Source: Gaiellasilicea sp037721555
GTDB taxonomy: Bacteria > Actinomycetota > Thermoleophilia > Gaiellales > Gaiellaceae
Length of the DNA stretch: 64,000 nt
Direction of reading: 5' to 3'
Assembly: GCA_037721555.1 (NCBI GenBank)
Contig: JBBJOI010000004.1
Location: forward strand, 62,001 to 126,000
Shown here piece after piece: positions 8,661-15,264 of this stretch. A model generated the notes under the pieces. That model was given only the letters and a program-made list of their open reading frames with translations. It was not told the DNA's origin and ran no database searches. Numbering within the stretch: the first letter of the stretch is position 1; the number at the start of each line of letters is the position of its first letter. The translations under genes were made by a program, and so were the position numbers.

Positions 8661-8866
8661 ATGAAGCATTTGGCTCTCCCGGTCTCGGATCAGGAGCGCG
8701 TCGAAACCGCAGTACGACTCGTAGAAACGGCGCGACCGCGCAGCCGCCGCGCCGGTACAAGCGGCGAGGTCCTGATGCTCCGGAGTACACCAGCGTGAAA
8801 TTCGTTGATCCCGACGGCTACGTGGTCGAGGCCGCGTTGGGAGCCGCACCTCCCGTAGGCCGCTAG
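8661..8866 (+). pseudogene. VOC (glyoxalase-like) gene wrecked by an internal inversion and deletion
   Basis: The plus strand opens MKHLALPVSDQER (8661-8699), the usual start of a VOC-family protein, and closes with YTSVKFVDPDGYVVEAALG before TAG 8866. In between, 8697-8736 makes no sense on the plus strand. Read on the minus strand it encodes SRRFYESYCGFDA, exactly the segment that should follow the N-terminus. So about 40 bp appear inverted in place, and roughly 50 codons of the middle are missing. The two ends of the inverted piece are imperfect inverted repeats (GCGCGTCG and CGGCGCGAC). No functional product is expected. Confidence 0.7.
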
Positions 8867-8926
8867 CGTCCTCGGATCGTTGACCGGACCCCATTCGTCG
8901 GTCCACTCGCTATGAGAGTCGGGTAG

Positions 8927-9544
8927 TCAGTCGCTCCTCCAGCTGGCGGCGTAGACAGCCGGCGCTTGCCAGCCGAGGCTGCTGTGTGGCCGGATGGTGT
9001 TGTAGGTGTTTCTCCAATCTTCAATCACGGTCTTCGCCTCGAGCAGCGAGTTGAAGGCTTCGATGGCGAGTCTCTTACCTTGCCGCCGAAGGATTCCACG
9101 AACGGGTTCTGCCAGGGAGTGCCGGGCTCGATGTAGGAGGCTCCGCTGCCGCCGATGCGGCACCAGTCGCGGATCGCGTTGGCGGTCAGCTCGGGCCCGT
9201 TGTCCATCCGCACGAGCTCGGGTGGCCGGCCGCGGAGGGCGACGATCCGTTCGAGCACGCTGACGGTGCGGTCGGCGTCGATCCGGCGCGCGACCTCGAT
9301 CGCGAGCGCTTCGCGGGTGTGCTCGTCGACGACATGCAGGAGCTTCAGGATCCGGCCCTCGGCGCGGATGCGCTCGCGAGAGCTGTCGCAGCCGCACCCG
9401 CAGCGCCGCATCGCGGTCGCCGCCTCGCGGCTGGTGCCGCTGCGTGGAGCGGTGCTGGCTCGTGATCCGGCACGCCCGCCGCTCAGACACACCGAGACGC
9501 TCGCGCAGCATCAGCACGGCCTCGCGTCTGCGCGGCGGGCTCAC
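8927..9544 (-). pseudogene. IS3-family transposase orfB, deleted and frameshifted
   Basis: The start (GTG 9544, overlapping the orfA stop as GTGA) reads MSPPRRREAVLMLRERLGVS and SERRACRITSQHRSTQRH, then LSRAHPR. The next recognisable piece, GRILKLLHVVDEHTREALAI, is in another frame, and about 70 residues normally between them are absent. That removed part should include the first catalytic Asp region. Later pieces MDNGPELTANAIRDWC and FVESFGGKV are present, then a second shift leads to NTYNTIRPHSSLGW at the C-terminus. The element cannot transpose by itself. Confidence 0.85.
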
Positions 9545-9822
9545 CAGTTTCCCCTCGCTATCTCCTTCAACGCCTGATTCTCGAGCAGCTGATCAGCAAC
9601 GATCCGCTTCAACCTCCCGTTCTCCCGCTCCAGCTCCTTCAGCCGCTTCGCGTCCTCGGCCTTGAGACCACCGTACTGCTGCCGCCAGCGATGCAGCGTC
9701 TGCTCCGACACCTCCAACTGCTTTGCCACCGCCGCCACATCCTGTCCCTCGCCCAGCAGCCGGTCGGCCTCCCGCAACTTCCTGATCACCTGCTCCGGCG
9801 TATGCCGGCGTCTCCGTCCCAT
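9541..9822 (-). CDS. IS3-family transposase orfA
   Basis: A 93-residue helix-turn-helix protein: RRRRHTPEQVIRKLREADRL, then LEVSEQTLHRWRQQYGGLK (HTH, about 37-55), and a leucine-rich coiled coil LKELERENGRLKRIVADQLL before KEIARGNW. It binds the inverted ends and would normally be fused to OrfB by programmed frameshifting. The ATG at 9822 is 73 bp inside the right end. It is intact, although the partner orfB is broken. Confidence 0.85.
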   Translation of the reverse strand: MGRRRRHTPEQVIRKLREADRLLGEGQDVAAVAKQLEVSEQTLHRWRQQYGGLKAEDAKRLKELERENGRLKRIVADQLLENQALKEIARGNW

Positions 9823-9942
9823 CGCTCCGATGGTCCTCCTTGCCCGACATGGGCAGTAAGACTCTCGTAGCGACCGGACCGACCTCAGGGGGTCACGTCA
9901 TCGTCACATCGGCGACAAGTAGCTGGTGAGGCCAGAACGGCC

Positions 9943-9977
9943 TGCGCCAGTAGGCCGGGAATGTCCCCGAGGCGCGA
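9943..9977 (+). repeat. Short palindromic repeat, copy 6
   Basis: TGCGCCAGTAGGCCGGG then AATGTCCCCGAGGCGCGA. It is preceded by AGCTGGTGAGGCCAGAACGG, which also precedes the copy at 11473 in similar form, so the repeat unit may be longer than 30 bp. It lies between the IS element and mscL. Confidence 0.7.
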
Positions 9978-10063
9978 ACCGTTACGGCTTAGATTGGGTA
10001 GACGAACGGTCACCGATTGCCGTAGCGTTACGCGTGCTCAAACCAGCTATCGAAGGAGCCGCG

Positions 10064-10441
10064 ATGATCAAGGAGTTCAAGGACTTTCTTTTCAGAGGCA
10101 ACATCGTCGAGCTTGCGGTTGCGTTCGTTATGGGCCTCGCATTCGCTGCGGTCGTCAACTCGCTGGTCAACAATCTCGTGATGCCCATTGTCGCCGCGAT
10201 CATCGGCAAACCTGACTTCCGCGACCTCACATTCACCATCCACCGATCCGTCTTTCACTACGGAGCGTTTCTCACCGATCTAATTCAGTTCGTGGCGATC
10301 GGAGCTGCCGTCTTCTTCTTCATCGTCAAGCCTGTGCAGATGATGCTCGCGCGAGGTCGCAGGGAACCGATCGAAGAGGGTATGCCCGACGAGGAGCGTC
10401 GCCACCAGGAACTGCTGGCCGCGCTCCGCGCGAGCAACTAG
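10064..10441 (+). CDS. mscL: Large-conductance mechanosensitive channel
   Basis: A 125-residue protein. MIKEFKDFLFRGNIVELAVA is the hallmark N-terminal amphipathic helix and start of TM1. GLAFAAVVNSLVNNLVMPIV completes the pore-lining TM1. A periplasmic loop follows, and LIQFVAIGAAVFFFIVKPV is TM2. The C-terminal helical bundle ends PDEERRHQELLAALRASN. MscL forms a pentamer that opens under hypo-osmotic shock. The ATG at 10064 has GAAGGAG upstream. Length is slightly under the usual 130-150. It is intact and monocistronic, flanked by short repeats on both sides. Confidence 0.95.
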   Translation: MIKEFKDFLFRGNIVELAVAFVMGLAFAAVVNSLVNNLVMPIVAAIIGKPDFRDLTFTIHRSVFHYGAFLTDLIQFVAIGAAVFFFIVKPVQMMLARGRREPIEEGMPDEERRHQELLAALRASN

Positions 10442-10470
10442 CGGACTCCCCAACGCAGAAGAGAGTGTCC

Positions 10471-10501
10471 TGGCTCAGTGTTCAGAGATGTCCAACTGGT
10501 G
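10471..10501 (+). repeat. Short palindromic repeat, copy 7 (diverged)
   Basis: TGGCTCAGTGTTCAGAGATG then TCCAACTGGTG, between mscL and the GNAT pseudogene. The right arm has lost the TCCCC run. Confidence 0.55.
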
Positions 10502-10522
10502 TGGAGGCATGATGAGGGCGGC

Positions 10523-10971
10523 GTGCGACCGAAGACGATTACGGCAGCTCGCCTCGTCCTCACGCCGTTGAACAAGATGTAGCGCGGGCAGTCATCGATG
10601 CTGACCTGCCGCTGATCGCCAGAGCCAGTGGTTGGCCGTACGACGATACGCTTTACTGCGCTGAGGATGGCCACAGCGATCGGTGGATCATCATTCGTGC
10701 GGCTCGTCGTGCTTGATGGAGTCGTGATTGGCGAGTGCGGCTCGGTTAGTGGTGCAGCGAGACAGGGTTGATCGAAATCGGATACGGGCTCGCTGCGGAA
10801 CATCGCAGGCGCGGTTACGACAACGAGCTTGTAACTGCTCTCTCAGACTGGCTACTCACCCAGCCCCGGGTTGAGGAGGTCGTCGCAAGAAAAGTCCTCG
10901 CGAAGAACGTTGCGTCCGGTCGCGCGCTCGAAACGCAGGGTTTGCTCTCTAATGCGAAGACGACGGACTGA
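10523..10971 (+). pseudogene. GNAT N-acetyltransferase, three frameshifts
   Basis: GTG 10523 begins VRPKTITAARLVLTPL and ends at a TAG. The next frame gives DVARAVIDADLPLIARASGW and PYDDTLYCAEDG. A third gives LVVLDGVVIGECGSVSGAA, and a fourth LIEIGYGLAAEHRRRGY with the acetyl-CoA loop, then NELVTALSDWLL. Breaks fall near 10577, 10690 and 10767, each repairable by one base. The end (LSNAKTTD) replaces the usual final strand, so it may also be truncated. A GNAT would acetylate an amine, but the substrate is unknown. Confidence 0.75.
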
Positions 10972-10983
10972 CCTGGTACGCGC

Positions 10984-11002
10984 GCCGTCCGTCAAGGACG
11001 GC
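10984..11002. terminator. Perfect 7-bp hairpin after the GNAT remnant
   Basis: GCCGTCC, loop GTCAA, GGACGGC. No T-run follows on either strand, so a rho-independent terminator is only a possibility. Confidence 0.3.
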
Positions 11003-11007
11003 GGTCT

Positions 11008-11039
11008 GCGCAAGTGTTCGGGGATGTCCTCGAGCGAGG
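11008..11039 (+). repeat. Short palindromic repeat, copy 8
   Basis: GCGCAAGTGTTCGGGGATG then TCCTCGAGCGAGG, between the GNAT remnant and the 3' end of the next minus-strand gene. Confidence 0.65.
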
Positions 11040-11050
11040 TGCTCGCGACG

Positions 11051-11386
11051 CTACGCCCGCGAGTCTTCGCGTGGGATGTTGTGCGCGATCCAGGCCTGCT
11101 GGCGTCTTGATCCCCAGCACATCTTGATCGTGTACGGGACGCCGTAACGCCAACAGAGTGCGCGCGGAGTATTGCGATACACCTCGTCGGGCTCGCCGAG
11201 GAGCCGCAGCACCTGCGCCGGTGTCATGCGGTTCCCTGCCGCCTGAAAGTCGCTCACAGCCGCTGCCGTGATGTCGGCATAGGTTGACGGCTCGTTCGCT
11301 CGGTGCGCCTCGCGGAACGCGGCGATCGCAACACCGAGGGCAGCCACCGCGATCAGAAGCGTTACGGCTACCAATGCCTTCGCCAC
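11051..11386 (-). CDS. Membrane-anchored small protein with BamE/SmpA-like motif
   Basis: A protein of about 111 residues from GTG 11386. One N-terminal membrane segment (KALVAVTLLIAVAALGVAIA) is followed by an extracytoplasmic part with AGNRMTPAQVLRLLGEPDEV. That pattern (GMTxxQVxxLLGxP) is seen in BamE/SmpA-type domains, which bind other envelope proteins. Two Cys near the end (LCWRYG and MCWGS) could form a disulfide. The start was chosen so that the membrane segment is N-terminal; an open frame extends further upstream. The role is unknown. Confidence 0.55.
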   Translation of the reverse strand: MAKALVAVTLLIAVAALGVAIAAFREAHRANEPSTYADITAAAVSDFQAAGNRMTPAQVLRLLGEPDEVYRNTPRALCWRYGVPYTIKMCWGSRRQQAWIAHNIPREDSRA

Positions 11387-11472
11387 AACCGGCGGATGAT
11401 GCCACCAATCCGCCCGGTGCGCGCAGCTTTCGCGCGCCTCGGTCTTCAGCGGCTGGTGAGGCCACAACGACC

Positions 11473-11504
11473 CGGGCCAGCGTTCAAGAGTGTTCCCTGA
11501 GCTT
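11473..11504 (+). repeat. Short palindromic repeat, copy 9
   Basis: CGGGCCAGCGTTCAAGAGTG then TTCCCTGAGCTT, preceded by GGCTGGTGAGGCCACAACGA as at copy 6. It lies between the BamE-like gene and the beta-lactamase fragment. Confidence 0.7.
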
Positions 11505-11515
11505 GCCTGCGCCTC

Positions 11516-11806
11516 ATGAAGCACTTCGTCTGCTCAACATCGGCGACCAGACATCATGGTCACGTCTCGGACGATTCGCTCGCGTGGGGTCTCGGCTGGG
11601 GGCTCGCCGGCCACGTGTTCTGGCATTGGGGCGACATGGGCTTCAAAGACTTCCCCGTTGCAGTCGCCTCGTGCGCCGAACGACGAGGACTAGTCTGCCT
11701 AACGAACAGCGAACACGGATTGCGCGCATGCGTGGACATCCTCCGCGACGTGATGGGAGACGACTTCTCGTGCCCGATCGCCGCCGTGCTCGAGCGTGGC
11801 TGGTAG
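11516..11806 (+). pseudogene. C-terminal fragment of a serine beta-lactamase-like hydrolase
   Basis: The 96-codon frame contains SLAWGLGWGLAGHVFWHWGD, then GFKDFPVAVASCAERRGLVC and LTNSEHGLRACVDILRDVMG. This is the C-terminal third of class C beta-lactamase/serine hydrolase proteins. HWGD sits where the H-G-G/K-T-G motif lies. The SxxK and YxN motifs, normally 200 or more residues earlier, are absent. The ATG at 11516 opens a non-homologous leader (MKHFVCSTSATRHHGH). It is probably a relic, unlikely to be active. Confidence 0.6.
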
Positions 11807-11900
11807 CCGAGGCAACCAACACCCGCCCCGGGCAAGAAGGAAGACGCTGTGCTTGCGCCCCCGGAGCTAGCTCGACAGGTCGAGTAACAAGACGCTACTT

Positions 11901-11931
11901 GGGCCAGCGTCCGGGAATGTCCCCTGAGCGA
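11901..11931 (+). repeat. Short palindromic repeat, copy 10
   Basis: GGGCCAGCGTCCGGGAATG then TCCCCTGAGCGA, the closest to the family consensus. It ends exactly where the next minus-strand gene stops. Confidence 0.8.
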
Positions 11932-12633
11932 TTAGCGACAGTCCGAGAGGGAGGAGATGCCGTCCTTCGCAGTCCGTGGCGCGGAGCACGCGACCACGCT
12001 CCCGCTCGCGTCGAGCCCCGCGACCCAACTGGGAAAAACGCGGGTGAAATTTTCGGGGGTCAACCGAAAGTTCGCGGGCAGCCGTGCCGCGTAGAACCGG
12101 ACGTGCTGCATCGGTTCCGGCCCCGCGAAGGTGGGCACGCGCAAAACATCCCCGTCAACGAAGTGGATCTCGACCACGGATGCTTCGTCGATGACTGCAC
12201 CCACGATGCGGGCCGGCAGCTGCTCGGTGGCGTCGGCCGCCATGAAAGTGATCGTCATGTCGGGCGATGCCTTAGCCTCGGGCGTGCGCGCAACGCCGAC
12301 GAACGAACCGCAACCCAATGCTCCGCCCCCGCCGTTGTCGCCCGAATCCTTCGGAGTGAAAGAGATGCATAGACCGTGGGTGGCAGATGGGTAGGCGATC
12401 AGCTGCCACCGATGCCCGTTCCACTCCCCTTCCTTCACGACCTGGGGCGCTGTCGTCGGTACGGGTGTGCCGCCATACCTCAGGAACCACCAGTCTTTCG
12501 CGGCACCGAGTGCGGCAACGGGCATCAGCACAGCCGCGAGCACCACGAAGGCCAAGACGAGGCGGCGTGGGGTGAAAAGACTGACCGAGCGTCGCTCAAC
12601 GGCGCGTTCCATGACTTCGATCTCAGTCGTCAT
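11932..12633 (-). CDS. Single-pass membrane protein, unknown
   Basis: A 233-residue protein with a cytoplasmic basic N-terminus, a membrane segment at about residues 27-48 (LVLAFVVLAAVLMPVAALGA) and an extracytoplasmic domain. Features include WNGHRWQLIAYPSATHGLCI, GGGGALGCGSFVGV and a C-terminal VACSAPRTAKDG, with Cys residues that could pair. Proteins of this layout with a beta-rich exterior domain occur in multiple copies in Gaiella-like genomes (from memory, not checked). No catalytic motif is seen. ATG 12633; it is intact. Confidence 0.6.
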   Translation of the reverse strand: MTTEIEVMERAVERRSVSLFTPRRLVLAFVVLAAVLMPVAALGAAKDWWFLRYGGTPVPTTAPQVVKEGEWNGHRWQLIAYPSATHGLCISFTPKDSGDNGGGGALGCGSFVGVARTPEAKASPDMTITFMAADATEQLPARIVGAVIDEASVVEIHFVDGDVLRVPTFAGPEPMQHVRFYAARLPANFRLTPENFTRVFPSWVAGLDASGSVVACSAPRTAKDGISSLSDCR

Positions 12634-12658
12634 AGGATGGTAGGAGGATACTGCGAAC

Positions 12659-12697
12659 TGGCCCGAGCGAGTGTTCGGGGATGTTCCCCGAGCGAAC
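12659..12697 (+). repeat. Short palindromic repeat, copy 11
   Basis: TGGCCCGAGCGAGTGTTC then GGGGATGTTCCCCGAGCGAA. The best hairpin of the family: CGGGGA and TTCCCCG around a TG loop. Confidence 0.75.
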
Positions 12698-12848
12698 GGC
12701 GCGCGCCAGGTTTGGCTTTCGGCTGACCACGTCAGCCCCGCATTCGACGTTTGTAAGCCCGATGTAAGACCGCCGCGTCTGCCTTCAGCGCGGACGGCCC
12801 GACCGCAGCCAGGTTCTGGACGTGGGCTAACCGACGTAGGCTGACGCT

Positions 12849-13336
12849 CTGCCGGATCCGATCATCATCGCGGCTTATGATCAGGCTTGGCCGCTCGAGT
12901 TCGAGCGACTGCGCCACCGTGTAGCTGCGGCAGTTGGCGACCTGTCGTCTCGATCGTGCACATAGGTTCCACGGCGGTCCCTGGTCTCGCCGCCAAGCCG
13001 GTGATCGACCTCGTGGTCGTGGTCGACCGAGGCAAACGTGCCGAACGCCGTTGAGTACCTCACCGCGATTGGTTACGTCCACCGAGGCAACCTCGGTGTC
13101 GCTGGACGCGAGGCATTCGGCGTCCCGGAGGGGGAGCGTCGTCATCACGTTTATGTCTTCCCGACAGCGAGGAGCTGCGGGCACAGTTGGCGTTTCGCGA
13201 CCGCTTGCGGGAAGACCCCGCGCTTGCGGCCGAGTACGAAGCCCTGAAGCGAGAGCTTGCGGTGAGGTTCCTCGACGACCGGATGGGCTACACGGACGCG
13301 AAGACCGACTTCGTCACCGCTGCGAGCCGCCCGTAG
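12849..13336 (+). pseudogene. GrpB-family nucleotidyltransferase-like protein, frameshifted
   Basis: In successive frames: IIIAAYDQAWPLEFERLRHR, then IVHIGSTAVPGLAAKPVIDL (the GS...D core of the GrpB/UPF0157 family), then VPNAVEYLTAIGYVHRGNLG with FGVPEGERRHHVYVF, and finally ELRAQLAFRDRLREDPALAA ending TAG 13336. At least three single-base shifts (near 12945, 13035 and 13165) are needed to join them. No good start codon precedes the first part. GrpB-family proteins are small cytoplasmic proteins of uncertain function. Confidence 0.7.
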
Positions 13337-13391
13337 AAGACGAGCAGCCGGCCCGAATAGCGGCGCTGCCTCGAACCGCGTCCGGGATTGC

Positions 13392-13925
13392 CTACCCGGG
13401 AAACTCGGACGGACAGACGACAGGCTCGTCGTCGCCGAAACGGGCGTAGGCCTCCTTCGGGTCCGTCGTCTCCTCCTCGACGCCGGCGCCGTACCTCAGC
13501 GCGAGCTCGTTGACGGGATAGCGGATGCCGCGTCCCGTTCTCCGTGCGCCGACGCCGAGAATGAGGCATGGGCCATCGCCTGCCCCGACGACGATGTGCT
13601 CCGTCCACGGGGGACAGTGAACGAAGTCCCACGCGCGCAACCGCCGTTCTTCGCCTTCGATCAGGAGCAGGCACTCGCCGGAGAGCACGAGGAAATCCTC
13701 CTGGGCATCCTCTCCGTGGTACAGCGCGCTCGGCTCGCCGGGGCGCAGGATGCCGAGGCCGAGGCCGACCTGGTCGAATCGTGCGTCCTCGGGCTCGAAC
13801 GTGGCGTAGAAGCCGCAACCGTCGCTCTCGAACCACGGCACCTCACGGGCGTTGACCACGAACCAACCTCTTCCGCAAGGACGTACACCGGTCTCGACCC
13901 GCTCGAGGGGCGCTTCGGGAACCAC
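13392..13925 (-). CDS. Cupin-domain protein
   Basis: A 177-residue protein from GTG 13925. The cupin core runs GLGLGILRPGEPSALYHGED, then DFLVLSGECLLLIEGEERRL, and FVHCPPWTEHIVVGAGDGPC. The metal-site pattern H...E...H is present (YHGED..., PPWTEH). It could be a dioxygenase, isomerase or sensor; nothing in the neighbourhood decides. It is divergent from the next membrane-protein gene with only 34 bp between starts, so the promoters must overlap or lie in coding DNA. Unlike the preceding region, it is unbroken. Confidence 0.75.
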   Translation of the reverse strand: MVPEAPLERVETGVRPCGRGWFVVNAREVPWFESDGCGFYATFEPEDARFDQVGLGLGILRPGEPSALYHGEDAQEDFLVLSGECLLLIEGEERRLRAWDFVHCPPWTEHIVVGAGDGPCLILGVGARRTGRGIRYPVNELALRYGAGVEEETTDPKEAYARFGDDEPVVCPSEFPG

Positions 13926-13959
13926 CGTCTCCAGCCTAGCTAGGGTCGATGCGAGCGCG

Positions 13960-14574
13960 GTGAGAAACGCGAATCTGCACAGGTACGGCTCGGTCGCGGC
14001 GATCGCTGCAGGGCCGCTGCTCCTCGCCGGGCTGGGGGTTGCCCACCCGCAGGATCTCACGGCTGAGACAGCGTCGCGATGGCGCGATCTGCACACGGTT
14101 CTCCTCGTCGTCTTTCCGCTCCTGGGTCTCAACCTGTGGTGGCTCCTGCGCGGCCTGGACGGAGTCGCCGCCTGGCTCGCTCGCGTCGCCGGCTTTCTCT
14201 ACATCGTCTTCTACGGAGCCCTCGACGTCCTCGCCGGCATCGGCACCGGGACGACGGTCGAAGCGGCGCGGCGTGAGGGGCGTGAGACGCTCGACGACGG
14301 CAACCCGGCGCTGTTCGACGCGGGCAATGCGTTGGCCGAGCTCGGCGTCTTGGCACTTTTGCTCGGCTGCGCGATCGCCGTCGCCCTGATCACCCGGCGC
14401 GTCGGCCGCGGAGCGCTCCCGGGCGCAGTCCTACTCCTGCTCGGCTGCGTCCTCTTCACCGACAGCCACATCTACTGGCCCGAAGGCGTGCTTGCGGTGC
14501 TCATGCTCGGCGGCGGCTTCGGGCTGCTCGAGTGGGCTCGCGTTCGGGCCGAGGTAACCGTGCAGCCGGTCTAG
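13960..14574 (+). CDS. Integral membrane protein, unknown
   Basis: A protein of about 204 residues from GTG 13960, with six likely membrane segments: around residues 10-28, 50-68, 77-98, 130-150, 157-172 and 178-196. PVAxx-type motifs are absent and no family is recognised. An upstream in-frame ATG at 13852 would add a hydrophilic leader antisense to the cupin gene, so the later start is preferred. It converges with the next gene, 18 bp away. Confidence 0.6.
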   Translation: MRNANLHRYGSVAAIAAGPLLLAGLGVAHPQDLTAETASRWRDLHTVLLVVFPLLGLNLWWLLRGLDGVAAWLARVAGFLYIVFYGALDVLAGIGTGTTVEAARREGRETLDDGNPALFDAGNALAELGVLALLLGCAIAVALITRRVGRGALPGAVLLLLGCVLFTDSHIYWPEGVLAVLMLGGGFGLLEWARVRAEVTVQPV

Positions 14575-14592
14575 AACTCGTTCTGAGAAGAA

Positions 14593-14922
14593 CTACCGGC
14601 TACGGGGATCGAGCTTCGCCACGTACTCGCCCGCCGCTCCCGTCTTGCTGACGATCCAGTGGCTGGCGTGCTCCGCGACGAGCGTCTCGATCTCCGGCGT
14701 GTAGTGCTCCGGGAGGACGACGAACTGCGTCGCGATCTCGCGCACGGCCTCGTAGTCGGCCGGGGCCAGCGAGAGCCGGAACGTGCAGTCGGGATTCGCA
14801 CACTCGCAGAGGTAGTCGTACCGGGCGTCCGGGCCTAGATCCTGCGTGATCTCGTTCACGCGCTCGTTGACCTCACGGAAGAGTGCCTCGTTCTGGGCCA
14901 TGCGTTTCTCTCGGTTGTCCAC
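14593..14922 (-). CDS. Small zinc-ribbon-like conserved protein
   Basis: A 109-residue hydrophilic protein. After an N-terminal helix (MAQNEALFREVNERVNEI) comes YLCECANPDCTFRLSLAPAD, with a CxCxxxxC cluster, then YEAVREIATQFVVLPEHYTP. This arrangement recurs as a stand-alone protein in actinobacterial genomes; function is unknown. Three visible Cys plus a nearby His (PEHYTPE) could bind zinc. GTG start at 14922. Confidence 0.6.
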   Translation of the reverse strand: MDNREKRMAQNEALFREVNERVNEITQDLGPDARYDYLCECANPDCTFRLSLAPADYEAVREIATQFVVLPEHYTPEIETLVAEHASHWIVSKTGAAGEYVAKLDPRSR

Positions 14923-15264
14923 GACGCGACCCTACCCGCGGCTGCCGCCATGTCAGTAGCTTTTGCTCACATCGACCGAGCGGTCGAGCCGTCGCGAGAG
15001 ACGAAACCTTGCGTTTGCAGGGAAGAAGAAGCCGTTGATGACGTCATAGATCCACACGAGGCAACTGGCCGTTTGGGAAATCCCCGCACGGAGAGGGAAC
15101 CGCAGCGGTTGAAGCAGCCGCCCGAGGACATTTTTGGCTCCAGGAATCTTGGTTGGCGCGCCCCCGCCGACACTTCGCCGAAGGAGGGCGGGATTGCGAC
15201 ATGCGGTGCTGATCACTGGCAGAGCAGGCATCGCCCGGGAACCTGCGGCGAGGAAACTCCCCCT
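14923..15264. other. Leader region of the glycan operon, no gene supported
   Basis: About 340 bp upstream of the GTG at 15265. Open frames run through it on both strands but none has a recognisable protein. It probably holds the promoter and 5' leader of the eight-gene operon. A GC-rich stretch (15160-15260) could fold, but no known riboswitch core was identified. Confidence 0.4.

Larger units (their letters stand above)
8881..9895 (-). mobile_element. IS3-family insertion sequence, decayed
   Basis: It is bounded by inverted ends. The left end starts TGACCGGACCCC at 8881 and continues GTCGGTCCACTCGCTATGAG. The right end, read inward, starts TGACCCCCTGAG and continues GTCGGTCCGGTCGCTACGAG. 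The trinucleotide CGT flanks both sides (8878-8880 and 9896-9898), a 3-bp target duplication expected for IS3. It carries orfA and a broken orfB on the minus strand. At 1015 bp it is shorter than a typical IS3 element of about 1.2-1.3 kb, which matches the deletion inside orfB. It inserted 14 bp after the VOC remnant. Confidence 0.85.

Noticed and set aside
411..12697. The short repeats as a CRISPR array
   Set aside because: Spacing is 0.4-0.9 kb with genes between copies, the copies are diverged, and no cas gene is present.
411..12697. Classical class 1-type integron
   Set aside because: No intI gene, no canonical GTTRRRY/RYYYAAC pair in the repeats and mixed gene orientation. Kept only as a cassette-like layout.
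14950..15264. N-terminal extension of the glycosidase/epimerase fusion from ATG 14950
   Set aside because: The 105 residues have no homology or domain; the GTG at 15265 has a ribosome site and begins where similarity begins.
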